64,000 nt of DNA from positions 1 to 64,000 of the forward strand of contig CABUAT010000008.1 in assembly GCA_902489665.1 (NCBI GenBank), in the 5' to 3' direction. This stretch comes from an uncultured Collinsella sp. Lineage in GTDB: Bacteria; Actinomycetota; Coriobacteriia; Coriobacteriales; Coriobacteriaceae. The notes under the pieces were generated by a model. The model worked only from the letters and a program-made list of their open reading frames with translations, searched no databases and was not told the DNA's origin. Positions 1 through 8,168 of the stretch are shown in pieces. The translations under genes and the position numbers were made by a program. Positions within the stretch are counted from its first letter, which is position 1. Each line of letters begins with the position of its first letter.

Positions 1-184
1 TCCTGCCGTCCTGCGGAAAGATTTGGGGGCAAAGCCCCTGGCCTCCCCTACGTTCACTTCGCTGGCGGCGGCTACAGGGACCTACACTCTGTAAAAGCGC
101 CGGGCTGATAGTTGCTTTTTATTGGTAGGGGCTCTTGCTAGGTAGGGGCACTTACTAGTGACAGGCTTCGCCTGTGCGCTTGGT
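1..184. other. Non-coding left edge with hairpin and CTGCGGAA motif
   Basis: No gene is supported here. Positions 8-31 carry CGTCCTGCGGAAAGATTTGG, matching the conserved side of the long 3' hairpins near 12.4 and 30.8 kb in plus orientation, so a transcript from left of the window may end here. A short hairpin (ACAGGC/GCCTGT, about 161-177) lies just beyond the stop of the XRE gene and could help end its minus-strand transcript. Confidence 0.4.
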
Positions 185-883
185 TTACGCTGCGCTGGTT
201 TCTTTGTATTCGAAGACTGGTTCTAGGAGGTCTTCGATGTTGCAGTGGAGGGCTTTTGCTATGGCTCTTACGCTTGTTACCGAAGCTTCATTGATGTTTC
301 TCTGGCGCTGCTCGTACATTTGGATTGAGCGGAGTGACACATCCGATTCGTATGCCAGATCTTGTTGGGTTTTCTTGAGCCTCTTTCTTGCTAACGCAAG
401 CTTGGTTTGCCTGGACGCTTTTTTCGCCATATCGCAGACGAGGCGAGCCACGCGTTCCTCCGAGGCTTCGTGCCAGGGGTAGTACAGACTGCGTAGCACA
501 TCGAATGGAACGACATGCAGCAAATCTTCGAAAGACTCTCCTAGGCGCCACTGAAGGTATGCCAATATCCAGCCTGTCCAATATTCCGGTGTCTTTTCGA
601 ATCGGTAGGTTCGATTTGGCATCGGCCTTGATTGATAGCCCGACCTTTCGGCGATAAGCACAAATAGTTCAACGCCCGACTTTCCCGACACTACCCATGC
701 GTTGCCGCGTTCGAACTCGCGGGCTACGCCGCTCAGGCAAAAGAGTTCAGCAACTTCCGATCCTTCTGCCCCATAATCGTTAACGGCATAGTCAAAGCAG
801 TCGCCGAGGTTGTTCATTGCATCCTCAAGGTAGTAGACGGGGTATGTCCTACTCGGCCCACGATCCGTTAACTCTTGGATCAT
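185..883 (-). CDS. XRE-family HTH protein, partner of the DUF3990 gene
   Basis: The 232-residue protein ends in a helix-turn-helix of the XRE/Cro type (about residues 155-222, including KTQQDLAYESDVSLRSIQMY). The first 150 residues match nothing I recognise. Its start overlaps the end of the upstream DUF3990 gene by 35 bp, so the two are translationally coupled; GGGAGGG lies 9 nt before the ATG. By analogy with toxin-antitoxin pairs of this layout it is probably the DNA-binding antitoxin or autoregulator acting on the twin-dyad site at 1549-1595; that role is inference. Base composition is visibly more AT-rich than the flanking housekeeping genes, which fits horizontal acquisition. Confidence 0.75.
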   Translation of the reverse strand: MIQELTDRGPSRTYPVYYLEDAMNNLGDCFDYAVNDYGAEGSEVAELFCLSGVAREFERGNAWVVSGKSGVELFVLIAERSGYQSRPMPNRTYRFEKTPEYWTGWILAYLQWRLGESFEDLLHVVPFDVLRSLYYPWHEASEERVARLVCDMAKKASRQTKLALARKRLKKTQQDLAYESDVSLRSIQMYEQRQRNINEASVTSVRAIAKALHCNIEDLLEPVFEYKETSAA

Positions 884-1532
884 TTAAATCAACCCTCCCT
901 GCCATCAAATCCCTAATGTCGACACCATCAGAGTCAAATCCGTTTACAGTATCCAGGTACTTTCGTCGAGCGTTCTGTTCTCGCTCAAATCGTTTGGGAT
1001 AAAACTCAGCTCCCGAGGCCTGCTTCCAATCGCGAAACTTAATCGCCGAGAACGCACGCTCACTCATAAGCGCATATTGAATGCCCAAATCCCCCAAAAA
1101 CATAATGCGCTGCAATTGCCTGAGCGAAATCATGCCGTTGACAAACTGTCTTGCAAACGAGAAATAGGAATCGTCTGCACGATAGCCTCGAATAACGTCA
1201 TAGGGAGAAATATCAATCAGGCAGTTATCCAGCAGATAACGAAGCCCCTCGCGTGCTACTGGCGTTGAAACATTAAACTCTCTGTTATTCGCCAGAATTG
1301 CAAGCCAGTTGAGAATCGAGAACTCACCTGATTCCAAATCCAAAATCGCAAGGCCATCTAAATCAAGCTCATATCGATTGGCAATGCCATCAGACTCGGT
1401 CCGACATGCCCACTCCATTGCCATTTCCTCATGCGGTGTGCAATAAAACCCGCGCCCATAGTCATTGAATTGCCTGCATTTATCCAACGATGGATGCTCG
1501 ACAACAACCTCCGACCCGTGCCAAAGCTCCAT
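849..1532 (-). CDS. DUF3990 family protein (putative ADP-ribosyltransferase-like toxin)
   Basis: The N-terminus LWHGSEVVVEHPSL followed by FNDYGRGFYCTPHEEMAMEW (about residues 3-41) is the DUF3990 signature: an early H-G-S and a G-x-G-F-Y-x-T block. DUF3990 resembles the ADP-ribosyltransferase fold and is often encoded beside XRE proteins, as here. No signal peptide or membrane segment is seen. The start is an ATG preceded by AGGAGG at 5 nt. It is the first gene of a two-gene unit with the XRE gene at 185-883. Toxin function is inferred from family and layout; a regulatory or defence role without toxicity is possible. Confidence 0.7.
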   Translation of the reverse strand: MELWHGSEVVVEHPSLDKCRQFNDYGRGFYCTPHEEMAMEWACRTESDGIANRYELDLDGLAILDLESGEFSILNWLAILANNREFNVSTPVAREGLRYLLDNCLIDISPYDVIRGYRADDSYFSFARQFVNGMISLRQLQRIMFLGDLGIQYALMSERAFSAIKFRDWKQASGAEFYPKRFEREQNARRKYLDTVNGFDSDGVDIRDLMAGRVDLNDPRVNGSWAE

Positions 1533-1548
1533 ATCGACCTCCTAAAAA

Positions 1549-1595
1549 ATATCACCCCAGTGATAGTTTACCAATAACTATCACTGGGGTGATAT
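1549..1595. promoter_or_regulatory. Twin-dyad operator upstream of DUF3990/XRE module
   Basis: Two 16-bp dyads, TATCACCCCAGTGATA (1550-1565) and TATCACTGGGGTGATA (1579-1594), are arranged head to head so the whole site is also a perfect 20-bp inverted repeat with a 7-bp spacer. It sits between the engB stop and the DUF3990 start. The doubly symmetric form suggests an autoregulatory operator; read as RNA it is also a hairpin followed by a T run, so it could terminate engB transcription. Confidence 0.7.
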
Positions 1596-1625
1596 GAACG
1601 GGGGCTTTTGACGGTTTAACCCTGA

Positions 1626-2216
1626 CTAGAGGCAGGCTTCGGCGATGCGGCGCTTGAGTTCGTCGATGCCGGTGCCAGTCTGGGAGCTTGTAATGATTAC
1701 GTTCTCGGCCGGGACGTTGAGCTGCTTCTTGATGGCTGCCGCCTGGCGGGCCTGTTGGGTGCGGCTGAGCTTGTCGGCTTTGGTGAGGCAGACGATAAAG
1801 TTGAACTCGTTGCCCTGCAGGTAGTCGATCATGTCATGGTCGAGTTTACTGGGGTCGTGGCGAATGTCCACCAGCGACACAACCAGGTTGAAGCTGCGCT
1901 CGGAGTCGAAGAAGTCGCCAATGAGCTCGGCCCAGCGGTCACGTTCGGCCTTGGAACGACGGGCGAAACCGTAGCCCGGCAGGTCGACGAAGTGCACATC
2001 GTCAGCCTCAAAGAAGTTGATGTTGCTCGTCTTGCCCGGCGTACTCGAAACCTTGACCAGGTTCTTGCGGCCAAAAAGCTTGTTCATAATCGACGACTTG
2101 CCCACGTTGGAGCGGCCGACAAAGCTCACCTCGGGGCAGGTGGACTCGGGAATCTGCGAAACCTTGCCATAGCTGGCGACGAACTTGGCAAGCTGGTAGT
2201 TAATGGAATCGGCCAT
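1626..2216 (-). CDS. engB: Ribosome biogenesis GTPase EngB/YsxC
   Basis: A 196-residue TRAFAC-class GTPase needed for late large-subunit assembly. GTPase motifs are in order: G1 GRSNVGKSS (34-42), G2 TPGKT (about 59-63), G3 DLPGYG (78-83), G4 TKAD (145-148). Length is typical for the family. The start is the ATG at 2216 because AAGGAG lies 5 nt upstream; an earlier GTG overlaps this ribosome-binding site. It lies 38 bp after mtnN on the same strand and is probably its operon partner. Confidence 0.93.
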   Translation of the reverse strand: MADSINYQLAKFVASYGKVSQIPESTCPEVSFVGRSNVGKSSIMNKLFGRKNLVKVSSTPGKTSNINFFEADDVHFVDLPGYGFARRSKAERDRWAELIGDFFDSERSFNLVVSLVDIRHDPSKLDHDMIDYLQGNEFNFIVCLTKADKLSRTQQARQAAAIKKQLNVPAENVIITSSQTGTGIDELKRRIAEACL

Positions 2217-2254
2217 GGACACTCCTTGGTCGTAGGTTCTTACAAATAGACGCG

Positions 2255-2995
2255 CTATTGCGCAGCGGCAATGCGGCGGACGATATCGAGCGTGATGTCA
2301 CTTGCGACACGCGCGTACTCGAACAGATCGAACTCGCGCTCGCAAATTGCATCGTACGCCTCGTCACAATTATCGCTGATAGCGCGCAACACCAGGCAAT
2401 CGACACCATTTTTGGTTGCGACATGGGCAATTGCCGCGCCCTCCATGCCGACACAATCGGCATGCGTCGCCTCGATAGCGTCATTGCGCATGGTGGCGCC
2501 CGTCACAAAGCGGTTACCCGTGGCAATCGTGCCGACCAGGAACTGCTTGGTGCCCTCGTTCGAAGCGACTGCATTTTTCGAAGCGTCAACAAACCCACGC
2601 TCAGCAAGCACGTCGGCGGCAATATCGACCAGCGCGGGCGTCGAGCCAAACTCCTCGAGCCCCGGTGCGGACTCGGCGATAAGCGCGGTATCGGTATCCA
2701 GATAGCGTAGGCGTTTGCCAATGACCACGTCGTCGATATGGAGCTTGGGGTTCAAACCGCCCGCAATGCCCGAAAACACAACAGCCTGCGGAGCATACTT
2801 GCTAATGAGGTGCTGTGTTGCAGCGGCGGCGTTCACCGTGCCCATGCCCGCCGTTGTGGCGACAACTGTCAGGCCGTCGAGCTCACCGCTCACAACGGTC
2901 AAGCCTGCCTCCCGTGCCTCGCAAACGTCGCTCAGCTCTTCCTTAATCTGCATGATCTCTTTTTCGAGCGCACCGATAATCGCGATGGTAGCCAT
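2255..2995 (-). CDS. mtnN: 5'-methylthioadenosine/S-adenosylhomocysteine nucleosidase
   Basis: Hydrolyses MTA and SAH to adenine plus the thioribose product, recycling by-products of SAM use. The 246-residue protein begins MATIAIIGALEKEI and has the PNP/UDP phosphorylase fold hallmarks VFSGIAGGLNP, the VGMEGAAIAHV segment with the substrate-binding M-E pair, and LRAISDNCDE with the catalytic Asp region. The ATG at 2995 was chosen over an in-frame TTG 12 bp upstream because GGGGAA lies just before it. It is followed closely by engB. Confidence 0.93.
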   Translation of the reverse strand: MATIAIIGALEKEIMQIKEELSDVCEAREAGLTVVSGELDGLTVVATTAGMGTVNAAAATQHLISKYAPQAVVFSGIAGGLNPKLHIDDVVIGKRLRYLDTDTALIAESAPGLEEFGSTPALVDIAADVLAERGFVDASKNAVASNEGTKQFLVGTIATGNRFVTGATMRNDAIEATHADCVGMEGAAIAHVATKNGVDCLVLRAISDNCDEAYDAICEREFDLFEYARVASDITLDIVRRIAAAQ

Positions 2996-3073
2996 ACCAT
3001 TCCCCAAACCTATACGAAATTCTCAACCAAGGTATGGTACCAGCATTTTGTTTGACCTCGCCAAACGAACACG

Positions 3074-4192
3074 CTAAGCCAGTGCAGCTCGCGTATCAAA
3101 CAGAGCCTTTGCAATCGCAGCCGTAACCTCGCTCGAACGGTCGCTCGATGGCATCGATGTCATGACGCTCATGACATAGGTACGGCCATCGATGTCGATG
3201 AGGCCTGCATCGCATGTCGAATAGTAGCCGTCCTCGCTGATCCAACCCGCTTTGTTGCGCACCAAGACCTGATCGTCCGCAATGCCATCGCGAATAAACG
3301 AGCGCGATGTTGATGCCAAAAGGCCTGACAACCACTGTGAAGTCTCGGTATCCATGCTCAGATACTCGCTCATCTCGCGCCATAACCTCGCAGAAGTGCG
3401 CGGGCAGTAGGTCGGAAAATCACTCATCGGATTCAGTGCCGTTTCGTCATCAACACCCAGATTGGCAATCCAATCCTCATAGCCATCATGGTCAAACGCC
3501 GCGCGTAACGCGATAAACGAATCGTTGTCTGAGTTGGCGACGGCATTCTCGATAAGGTCGCGCACCGTCTGCCAGCCCATACTGCAACCACCATACGTGG
3601 CTAAAGGCCCATCGAGCGACACCCGCCCCGATTCGACCAACGTCTCGCAAATATAGAGCGCATACAGCGCTTTGTAGCTGCTCGCTCCATACACCTCGAC
3701 ATCGGCGTTATACGTCACGCCCCTACCGCTCGATAGGTCGTAGAACACTACACCCACGTCGCCCAGCTCCTGCGCCCGACACAGGGCATCCTGGAGCGAG
3801 GCAAGGCTCTCATCCTCCAAGGCAGGAGTCTTGTTATCCACCAACGAGAAGGTCCGAACGGTATCACCCGAAGGGATATCGTTGAAGTCCGCCTTCGAAA
3901 GTCTCGTCTTGAGATCTGCCGTCGACAGAGCTTGATCTGCCGACGCTTTGGACTTTGAAACCTTCTCGTTTTGCAGCTGTACCGTTGACGCATCTGGGCG
4001 CACCGTTCGCTCCGAGGCGTAGGTTTTAACGGTAATTCCGAGGATAATAACCGCCGACGTTAGCATCCCAATGGCGGCAATCTTCCTCACGCGGATGCGA
4101 GCGCCGGCAAGGCCACGCGAAGACGTGCCCTTCGTCTTATATCTGCTGCCATGCTGCGGCACATACTCGTCCCGCGATGCGATGTTTCGCAC
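3074..4192 (-). CDS. Membrane-anchored beta-lactamase-like serine hydrolase
   Basis: A 372-residue protein with a basic N-terminus, one membrane segment (about 38-58), a Ser/Lys-rich linker to about residue 125, then an extracellular domain of the class A beta-lactamase / D,D-peptidase fold. Four motifs are visible at class-A-like spacing: S171-x-x-K174, S221-D-N223, E249-T-A-L-N253 and K312-A-G314. The ExxLN set belongs to the omega loop of true class A beta-lactamases; the last motif is KAG rather than KTG or KSG. The GTG start has AGGAG at 5 nt. Substrate is unknown: a cell-wall peptidase-like role or beta-lactamase activity are both possible. Confidence 0.8.
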   Translation of the reverse strand: MRNIASRDEYVPQHGSRYKTKGTSSRGLAGARIRVRKIAAIGMLTSAVIILGITVKTYASERTVRPDASTVQLQNEKVSKSKASADQALSTADLKTRLSKADFNDIPSGDTVRTFSLVDNKTPALEDESLASLQDALCRAQELGDVGVVFYDLSSGRGVTYNADVEVYGASSYKALYALYICETLVESGRVSLDGPLATYGGCSMGWQTVRDLIENAVANSDNDSFIALRAAFDHDGYEDWIANLGVDDETALNPMSDFPTYCPRTSARLWREMSEYLSMDTETSQWLSGLLASTSRSFIRDGIADDQVLVRNKAGWISEDGYYSTCDAGLIDIDGRTYVMSVMTSMPSSDRSSEVTAAIAKALFDTRAALA

Positions 4193-4350
4193 GTGGTCTC
4201 CTGACTGCCACCGTTTATATACGAGCAGTATGATACCGAGCAGGCATTTCTTTCCAAAGATATTCAGCGGCGTTTAAGGTGTCTTTAAAGAAACCACAAG
4301 CGTATTTATCCAAATGGCACGATTCTGTTGCGCATCTCCGCCCAAAACGC

Positions 4351-4417
4351 AGTTGCGGTGGAATAGTTCCTGTTTGGGCGGCATAAGCCGAAAAACAAGA
4401 ACTATTCCACCGCAACT
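4351..4417. repeat. Dispersed palindromic repeat, copy 1
   Basis: Arms AGTTGCGGTGGAATAGTTC (4351-4369) and its exact complement (4399-4417) form a 19-bp perfect stem that extends inward with one mismatch. The first 16 bases recur as the arm of another hairpin at 45162-45228. It lies in the 307-bp gap between the serine hydrolase and pflA. Nothing else coding is seen in the gap. Confidence 0.75.
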
Positions 4418-4453
4418 TGACGGGGCTCTTTGGCAATCAACTTGGTGCCCAGG

Positions 4454-4486
4454 GGCACTCATTTAAGTCTGTCCCCAATGAGTGCC
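4454..4486. repeat. Short hairpin with GTCCCC loop
   Basis: GGCACTCATT (4454-4463) pairs perfectly with AATGAGTGCC (4477-4486); the loop contains GTCCCC. It lies just beyond the pflA stop and may end that minus-strand transcript. The GTCCCC-loop style recurs at 24087-24148, 32979-33015 and 45119-45151. Confidence 0.55.
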
Positions 4487-4499
4487 TGAAAATGGCTCG

Positions 4500-5318
4500 C
4501 TAGCCGATGGCGTTTTTGAGTTCGGCGCGGCGCTTTTTCATGCCCGTCATGACGGCATTGCGCAACTCGGGCATGCGCGCGGTATCCATCTGGGGCACGC
4601 CCTCAAGCTTATAGGGAATGCCCAGTTGCTCGTACTTGACGACACCCATCGTGTGATACGGCAGCATCTCCAAACCCACCACGTTGTGCCATGGAGCGAT
4701 CAGGCAACCAAGCTTCTCGCATTCCTCCACCGTGTCGGTAATGCCCGGCACCACCACGTGGCGGATAACGACCTTAATCTTGCGACGTGCAAGCTCATCG
4801 CCAAACGCCAGGATGCGTGCGGGATCACAACCGGTCAGCTTTTTATGCTCGACGGGATCGGCGTGCTTAATGTCGAGCAGCACCATATCGGTCTCGTTGA
4901 GTACGGCATCGAACTTCTCGGGATGCGCGGGATCGAACGCATAGCCACAGCTATCCAAGCAGGTATGCACGCGACCATCGGGGTTGTTGTGCATGGCACA
5001 GAACAGGTCGGCCAAAAACTCAGGCTGTAGGAGCGGCTCGCCGCCGGACACCGTAATGCCACCGCTGCGATAGAACTCGTGGTTACTCTGGAACTCATCC
5101 ATCAGGTGTTCGACGGTCACCATGGTGCCGCCGTTAACAGACCAGGTATCGGGATTGTGACAATACGCGCAGCGCATGGGACAGCCCTGGACAAACACCA
5201 CAAAGCGAATGCCGGGTCCGTCGACCGTTCCCATCGTCTCGATTGAATGCACGCGGCCAAGGGCAAACGCAGAGTCCTCGGGACGAGCGTCCACACCCTC
5301 AAGCGTCATTTCTGCCAT
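4500..5318 (-). CDS. pflA: Pyruvate formate-lyase activating enzyme
   Basis: Radical SAM enzyme that installs the glycyl radical on pyruvate formate-lyase. The 272-residue protein carries the cluster motif C46-x-x-x-C50-x-x-C53 (GCPMRCAYCHNPDTW) and the SGGEPLLQPEF segment typical of glycyl-radical activases. An in-frame TTG extends it by 10 residues, but the ATG at 5318 with AAGG 8 nt upstream is favoured. Its target should be the split PFL at 12.6-15.0 kb, about 7 kb away and on the same strand. A long inverted repeat precedes the gene. Confidence 0.9.
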   Translation of the reverse strand: MAEMTLEGVDARPEDSAFALGRVHSIETMGTVDGPGIRFVVFVQGCPMRCAYCHNPDTWSVNGGTMVTVEHLMDEFQSNHEFYRSGGITVSGGEPLLQPEFLADLFCAMHNNPDGRVHTCLDSCGYAFDPAHPEKFDAVLNETDMVLLDIKHADPVEHKKLTGCDPARILAFGDELARRKIKVVIRHVVVPGITDTVEECEKLGCLIAPWHNVVGLEMLPYHTMGVVKYEQLGIPYKLEGVPQMDTARMPELRNAVMTGMKKRRAELKNAIG

Positions 5319-5365
5319 TCGCGCTACCTTGCCTCTCCTTGGATGCAACCAATTAAAATGCCAGA

Positions 5366-5414
5366 GCCATTCTAGCCTATGCGTTTGCGTTTAAACGTCT
5401 CGGGCTAGAATGGC
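5366..5414. promoter_or_regulatory. Inverted repeat upstream of pflA
   Basis: GCCATTCTAGCC (5366-5377) pairs perfectly with GGCTAGAATGGC (5403-5414), and the flanks ATTAAAA and TTTTAAT extend the symmetry with interruptions. The loop holds the palindrome CGTTTAAACG in complement. It lies between the DegV stop and the pflA start, so it may be a degV terminator or a pflA control site. Confidence 0.5.
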
Positions 5415-5492
5415 ACGTTTTAATCTATCCCCCATCACCATGGCTGGGGTCTACTTCGAGATGTCAGACTGAAGAACGCTCGTCTGAGGCCT

Positions 5493-6347
5493 TTACGCCT
5501 TAAGCGTGAGCACCGCGCCGAAAGCAGTCGGGCCGCAGTGGCTCGAAATGACGCCGCCGACCTGAGTCCAGGTAACGTCCTTAAAGCCAAGATCGTGTGC
5601 ATAGACTTCCATGTCGTCGCGCAACTCCTCGGAAAGACCCACCGAATACGCCAGGCCAATATGCGAGTAGTCGATCTCGCCCTTCTCTACCATGTGATCA
5701 ATAAAGGCACGGGCGCACTTAAGCATAGAACCGCGGAACTTCTTGGTCGCCACGAACTTGCCGCCCGTCACCTCAATGCAGGGCTTAATCTTGAGCAGAT
5801 GGGCGCCTAGGAACGCGACGTTGGACAAGCGGCCACCTGCCTTAAGGAAGGCAAGGTCGGTAGGAACAAAGCCCAACAGTACGCGGTCCATGACGGAGTT
5901 CGTAAATGCAAAGATCTCGTCGACGGTGACATCGGGGTGAGCCTCGATGTATTTGGCGGTCTCGACGACAACGAGCGACTGGCCCACCGAGACAAAGCGT
6001 GTGTCCATGGAGAACACGTAGTCGCGCCCCTGGGCCGCAATCTTAGAGGACTGATGCGAACAGGTCGTGGCCTCGGAATATGCAAGATGCAAAATAGTCG
6101 CGTCGGGTTGCTCGGCATGGATGCGGTCGTACACATGCGCAAAATCCGCTGGCGAACAGCCACTGGTCTTGGGCATCACGCCAAACTCGCTACAGCGCGA
6201 GTAAATCTCGAGCGGATCAATCGAGCCATCCTCGACGGTCTCGTCGCCAATCGTGACATGCATGGGCACGCGCACGATGCCGTAGCGTTCGCAGAGCTCT
6301 GGCGTCACATCCGAACCAGATTCAACCACGATTACGTACTTGCCCAT
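5493..6347 (-). CDS. DegV family fatty-acid-binding protein
   Basis: A 284-residue DegV protein, a cytoplasmic fatty-acid carrier that in Gram-positives feeds acyl chains to acyl-phosphate-forming kinases. Visible features are the N-terminal VIVVESGSDVTPELCERYGI block, the PKTSGCSPADF segment near residue 56 and the AGGRLSNVAFLGAHLLKIKP block common to the family. The start is the ATG at 6347; the ribosome-binding site is weak, so the true start is less sure. It appears to be monocistronic, between the sucrose operon and pflA. Confidence 0.88.
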   Translation of the reverse strand: MGKYVIVVESGSDVTPELCERYGIVRVPMHVTIGDETVEDGSIDPLEIYSRCSEFGVMPKTSGCSPADFAHVYDRIHAEQPDATILHLAYSEATTCSHQSSKIAAQGRDYVFSMDTRFVSVGQSLVVVETAKYIEAHPDVTVDEIFAFTNSVMDRVLLGFVPTDLAFLKAGGRLSNVAFLGAHLLKIKPCIEVTGGKFVATKKFRGSMLKCARAFIDHMVEKGEIDYSHIGLAYSVGLSEELRDDMEVYAHDLGFKDVTWTQVGGVISSHCGPTAFGAVLTLKA

Positions 6348-6433
6348 TCTTATCACGACCCATCTCGACGTTGGTTTTTTAATATATGACGCACGTCCAC
6401 CGTCCTGCTGCAGAACGGCCTCCAAGCGCCAAA

Positions 6434-6472
6434 GAGACGCCGTCCCTTGCACACAACAAAGGACAGCGTCTC
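6434..6472 (-). terminator. Hairpin downstream of scrB
   Basis: GAGACGCCGTCCCTTG (6434-6449) pairs with CAAAGGACAGCGTCTC (6457-6472) with two mismatches. It lies 150 bp beyond the scrB stop, and is a plausible end of the sucrose operon, though no long T run follows. Confidence 0.5.
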
Positions 6473-6624
6473 CCTGGAAAACTCCGTGCTTATCTGAGAT
6501 TCTACACGGTTTATTAAGGAGTGTTACTTATTCCGCAAACGGTCGCTATACGCGATAAGCGGTAGCTGGCCGCGGCAACTGCGACACATTCCGCCCAACA
6601 AGTCCAATCGTGCTCCATGCACGG

Positions 6625-8067
6625 TTAATGAGCGAGGCGGTAGAAATCCATCGACGCCGCACCCTCGGCGTGCAGCGCCATCGCCGGAACCGCCGACGAA
6701 TAGGTACGGCTCGTAAGTGCTGCCTCGCCACCGTTGGCAAAAATCTCGACCATCGTAGTGTCCGAAAGCACGCGCAAATCGCGAAGCTCGCTGAGCTCGA
6801 TCGACCTCTGGTTGCGCCCATAGCCTTCGTCACCCATGTCGAGGGTAAGCATCCCGTCCGCATAGCGCACAAAGACACCCTTGCGGATTTCGAGCTCGAC
6901 CATCTTGGCTCCCTCACAGGAAACCACAAGATCAAACAGGCGACCCGGCTCCTCAACGGTTTCACCGCCTACAGCACGAACGCAATTGCCGCGCATTCTC
7001 TCAATCTCGTGCGCCGGTTGCTGGCAGAGCTTGCCGCCGCGCATGCTCAACTCTCTCGGCACCGTCAACGCGCACTGCCACCCGCGCGCCACCGTCGGGC
7101 TTTCCGCCTTCGCATCGGGGCAACCCGACCATCCGATCATCAAACGCCGACCCGCAACGTCCTCAAAGGACTGCGGGGCATAGAAATCAAAACCGGCATC
7201 AACCATCGGAGGCATGCCCTGGCCGACGATCTTAAAGCTCGGCGCCCCCCAATCGGCCTCGATGGAGAACCACACGCACTGATGCGGATTGCGGTAACGC
7301 CAGCCATCGGCGGGCACGCCCTGCGGACAGCAAACGAGAATAAGCTCGCCATCGAGCTCAAACAGATCAGGACACTCCCACATAAAGCCAAACTTCTCGC
7401 CCAGCTCAATGCGCGTCGCATAGCCCCAGTCCTCTAGATCACGCGAGGTATAGACAAGCACGCACCCGCGATCGTCTTTCGTACGAGCGCCGAGAACCAT
7501 GTAGTAGATACCGTCGTGTTCAAGGATCTTGGGGTCGCGCACGTGCGTACCGATATCGTCGGGGTAATCGACCGGCCCAACAGCTATGCGCTTCTCGCCC
7601 AATTCGTCGGGATTCTCGGCAACCATATGAATTTGGTTTTGCTCACGGCCCGTCAACACGTAGTCGTAATCATCACGGTCAAAATGTTTAACGTTGCCGG
7701 TATAGAAGTAGTGAATCTTGCCATCACGTACAAAGGCAGAACCAGAATACGCTCCACTCGAATCCAAATCGGAATCGGGGAACAGCACGGGGCCGTGATT
7801 CTCGTACGTCACAAAATCCTTTGTCGTCAGATGGTTCCAAAGCACTGGACCGCCATGCGCAGCATCGAACGGATCGTATTGATGATAGATGTGATACGTA
7901 TCACCAATCTGAACCAAACCATTGGGGTCGTTGAGCCAGCCAAGCTCAGGCTCCACATGGAACAAAAGCCTATCGGGGTCGGATGCGATGCGAGCCACCG
8001 TCTCATCCTGTCCGGCACGCCACTGCTCATAGTCCGCGCATGTCACCTTATTTTTTTGATTAAACAT
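6625..8067 (-). CDS. scrB: Sucrose-6-phosphate hydrolase (GH32)
   Basis: Cleaves sucrose 6-phosphate delivered by the PTS to glucose 6-phosphate and fructose. The 480-residue protein has the GH32 signatures: WLNDPNG at 44-50 with the nucleophile Asp47, the RDP transition-state motif (VRDPKIL, about 175) and the acid/base motif WECPDLF (about 230), followed by a C-terminal beta-sandwich. The ATG at 8067 lacks a strong ribosome-binding site. It is the last gene of an operon with the EIIBC gene and a GH32-like gene, downstream of a LacI regulator. No signal peptide is present, in keeping with an intracellular phospho-sugar substrate. Confidence 0.88.
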   Translation of the reverse strand: MFNQKNKVTCADYEQWRAGQDETVARIASDPDRLLFHVEPELGWLNDPNGLVQIGDTYHIYHQYDPFDAAHGGPVLWNHLTTKDFVTYENHGPVLFPDSDLDSSGAYSGSAFVRDGKIHYFYTGNVKHFDRDDYDYVLTGREQNQIHMVAENPDELGEKRIAVGPVDYPDDIGTHVRDPKILEHDGIYYMVLGARTKDDRGCVLVYTSRDLEDWGYATRIELGEKFGFMWECPDLFELDGELILVCCPQGVPADGWRYRNPHQCVWFSIEADWGAPSFKIVGQGMPPMVDAGFDFYAPQSFEDVAGRRLMIGWSGCPDAKAESPTVARGWQCALTVPRELSMRGGKLCQQPAHEIERMRGNCVRAVGGETVEEPGRLFDLVVSCEGAKMVELEIRKGVFVRYADGMLTLDMGDEGYGRNQRSIELSELRDLRVLSDTTMVEIFANGGEAALTSRTYSSAVPAMALHAEGAASMDFYRLAH

Positions 8068-8089
8068 CGCCGTTGACTTTCTCGTCTAT

Positions 8090-8130
8090 GGGAAAGGACG
8101 CTCGACTCACACGAGCCGAACGCCCTTCCC
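8090..8130 (-). promoter_or_regulatory. Intercistronic hairpin between PTS and scrB genes
   Basis: GGAAAGGACGCTCG (8091-8104) pairs imperfectly with CGAGCCGAACGCCCTTCC (8112-8129). It may set the ratio of hydrolase to transporter message by partial termination or processing. Confidence 0.4.
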
Positions 8131-8168
8131 CAAATGGACTTATCCGCACATTACGCTGAACGGCTCAA

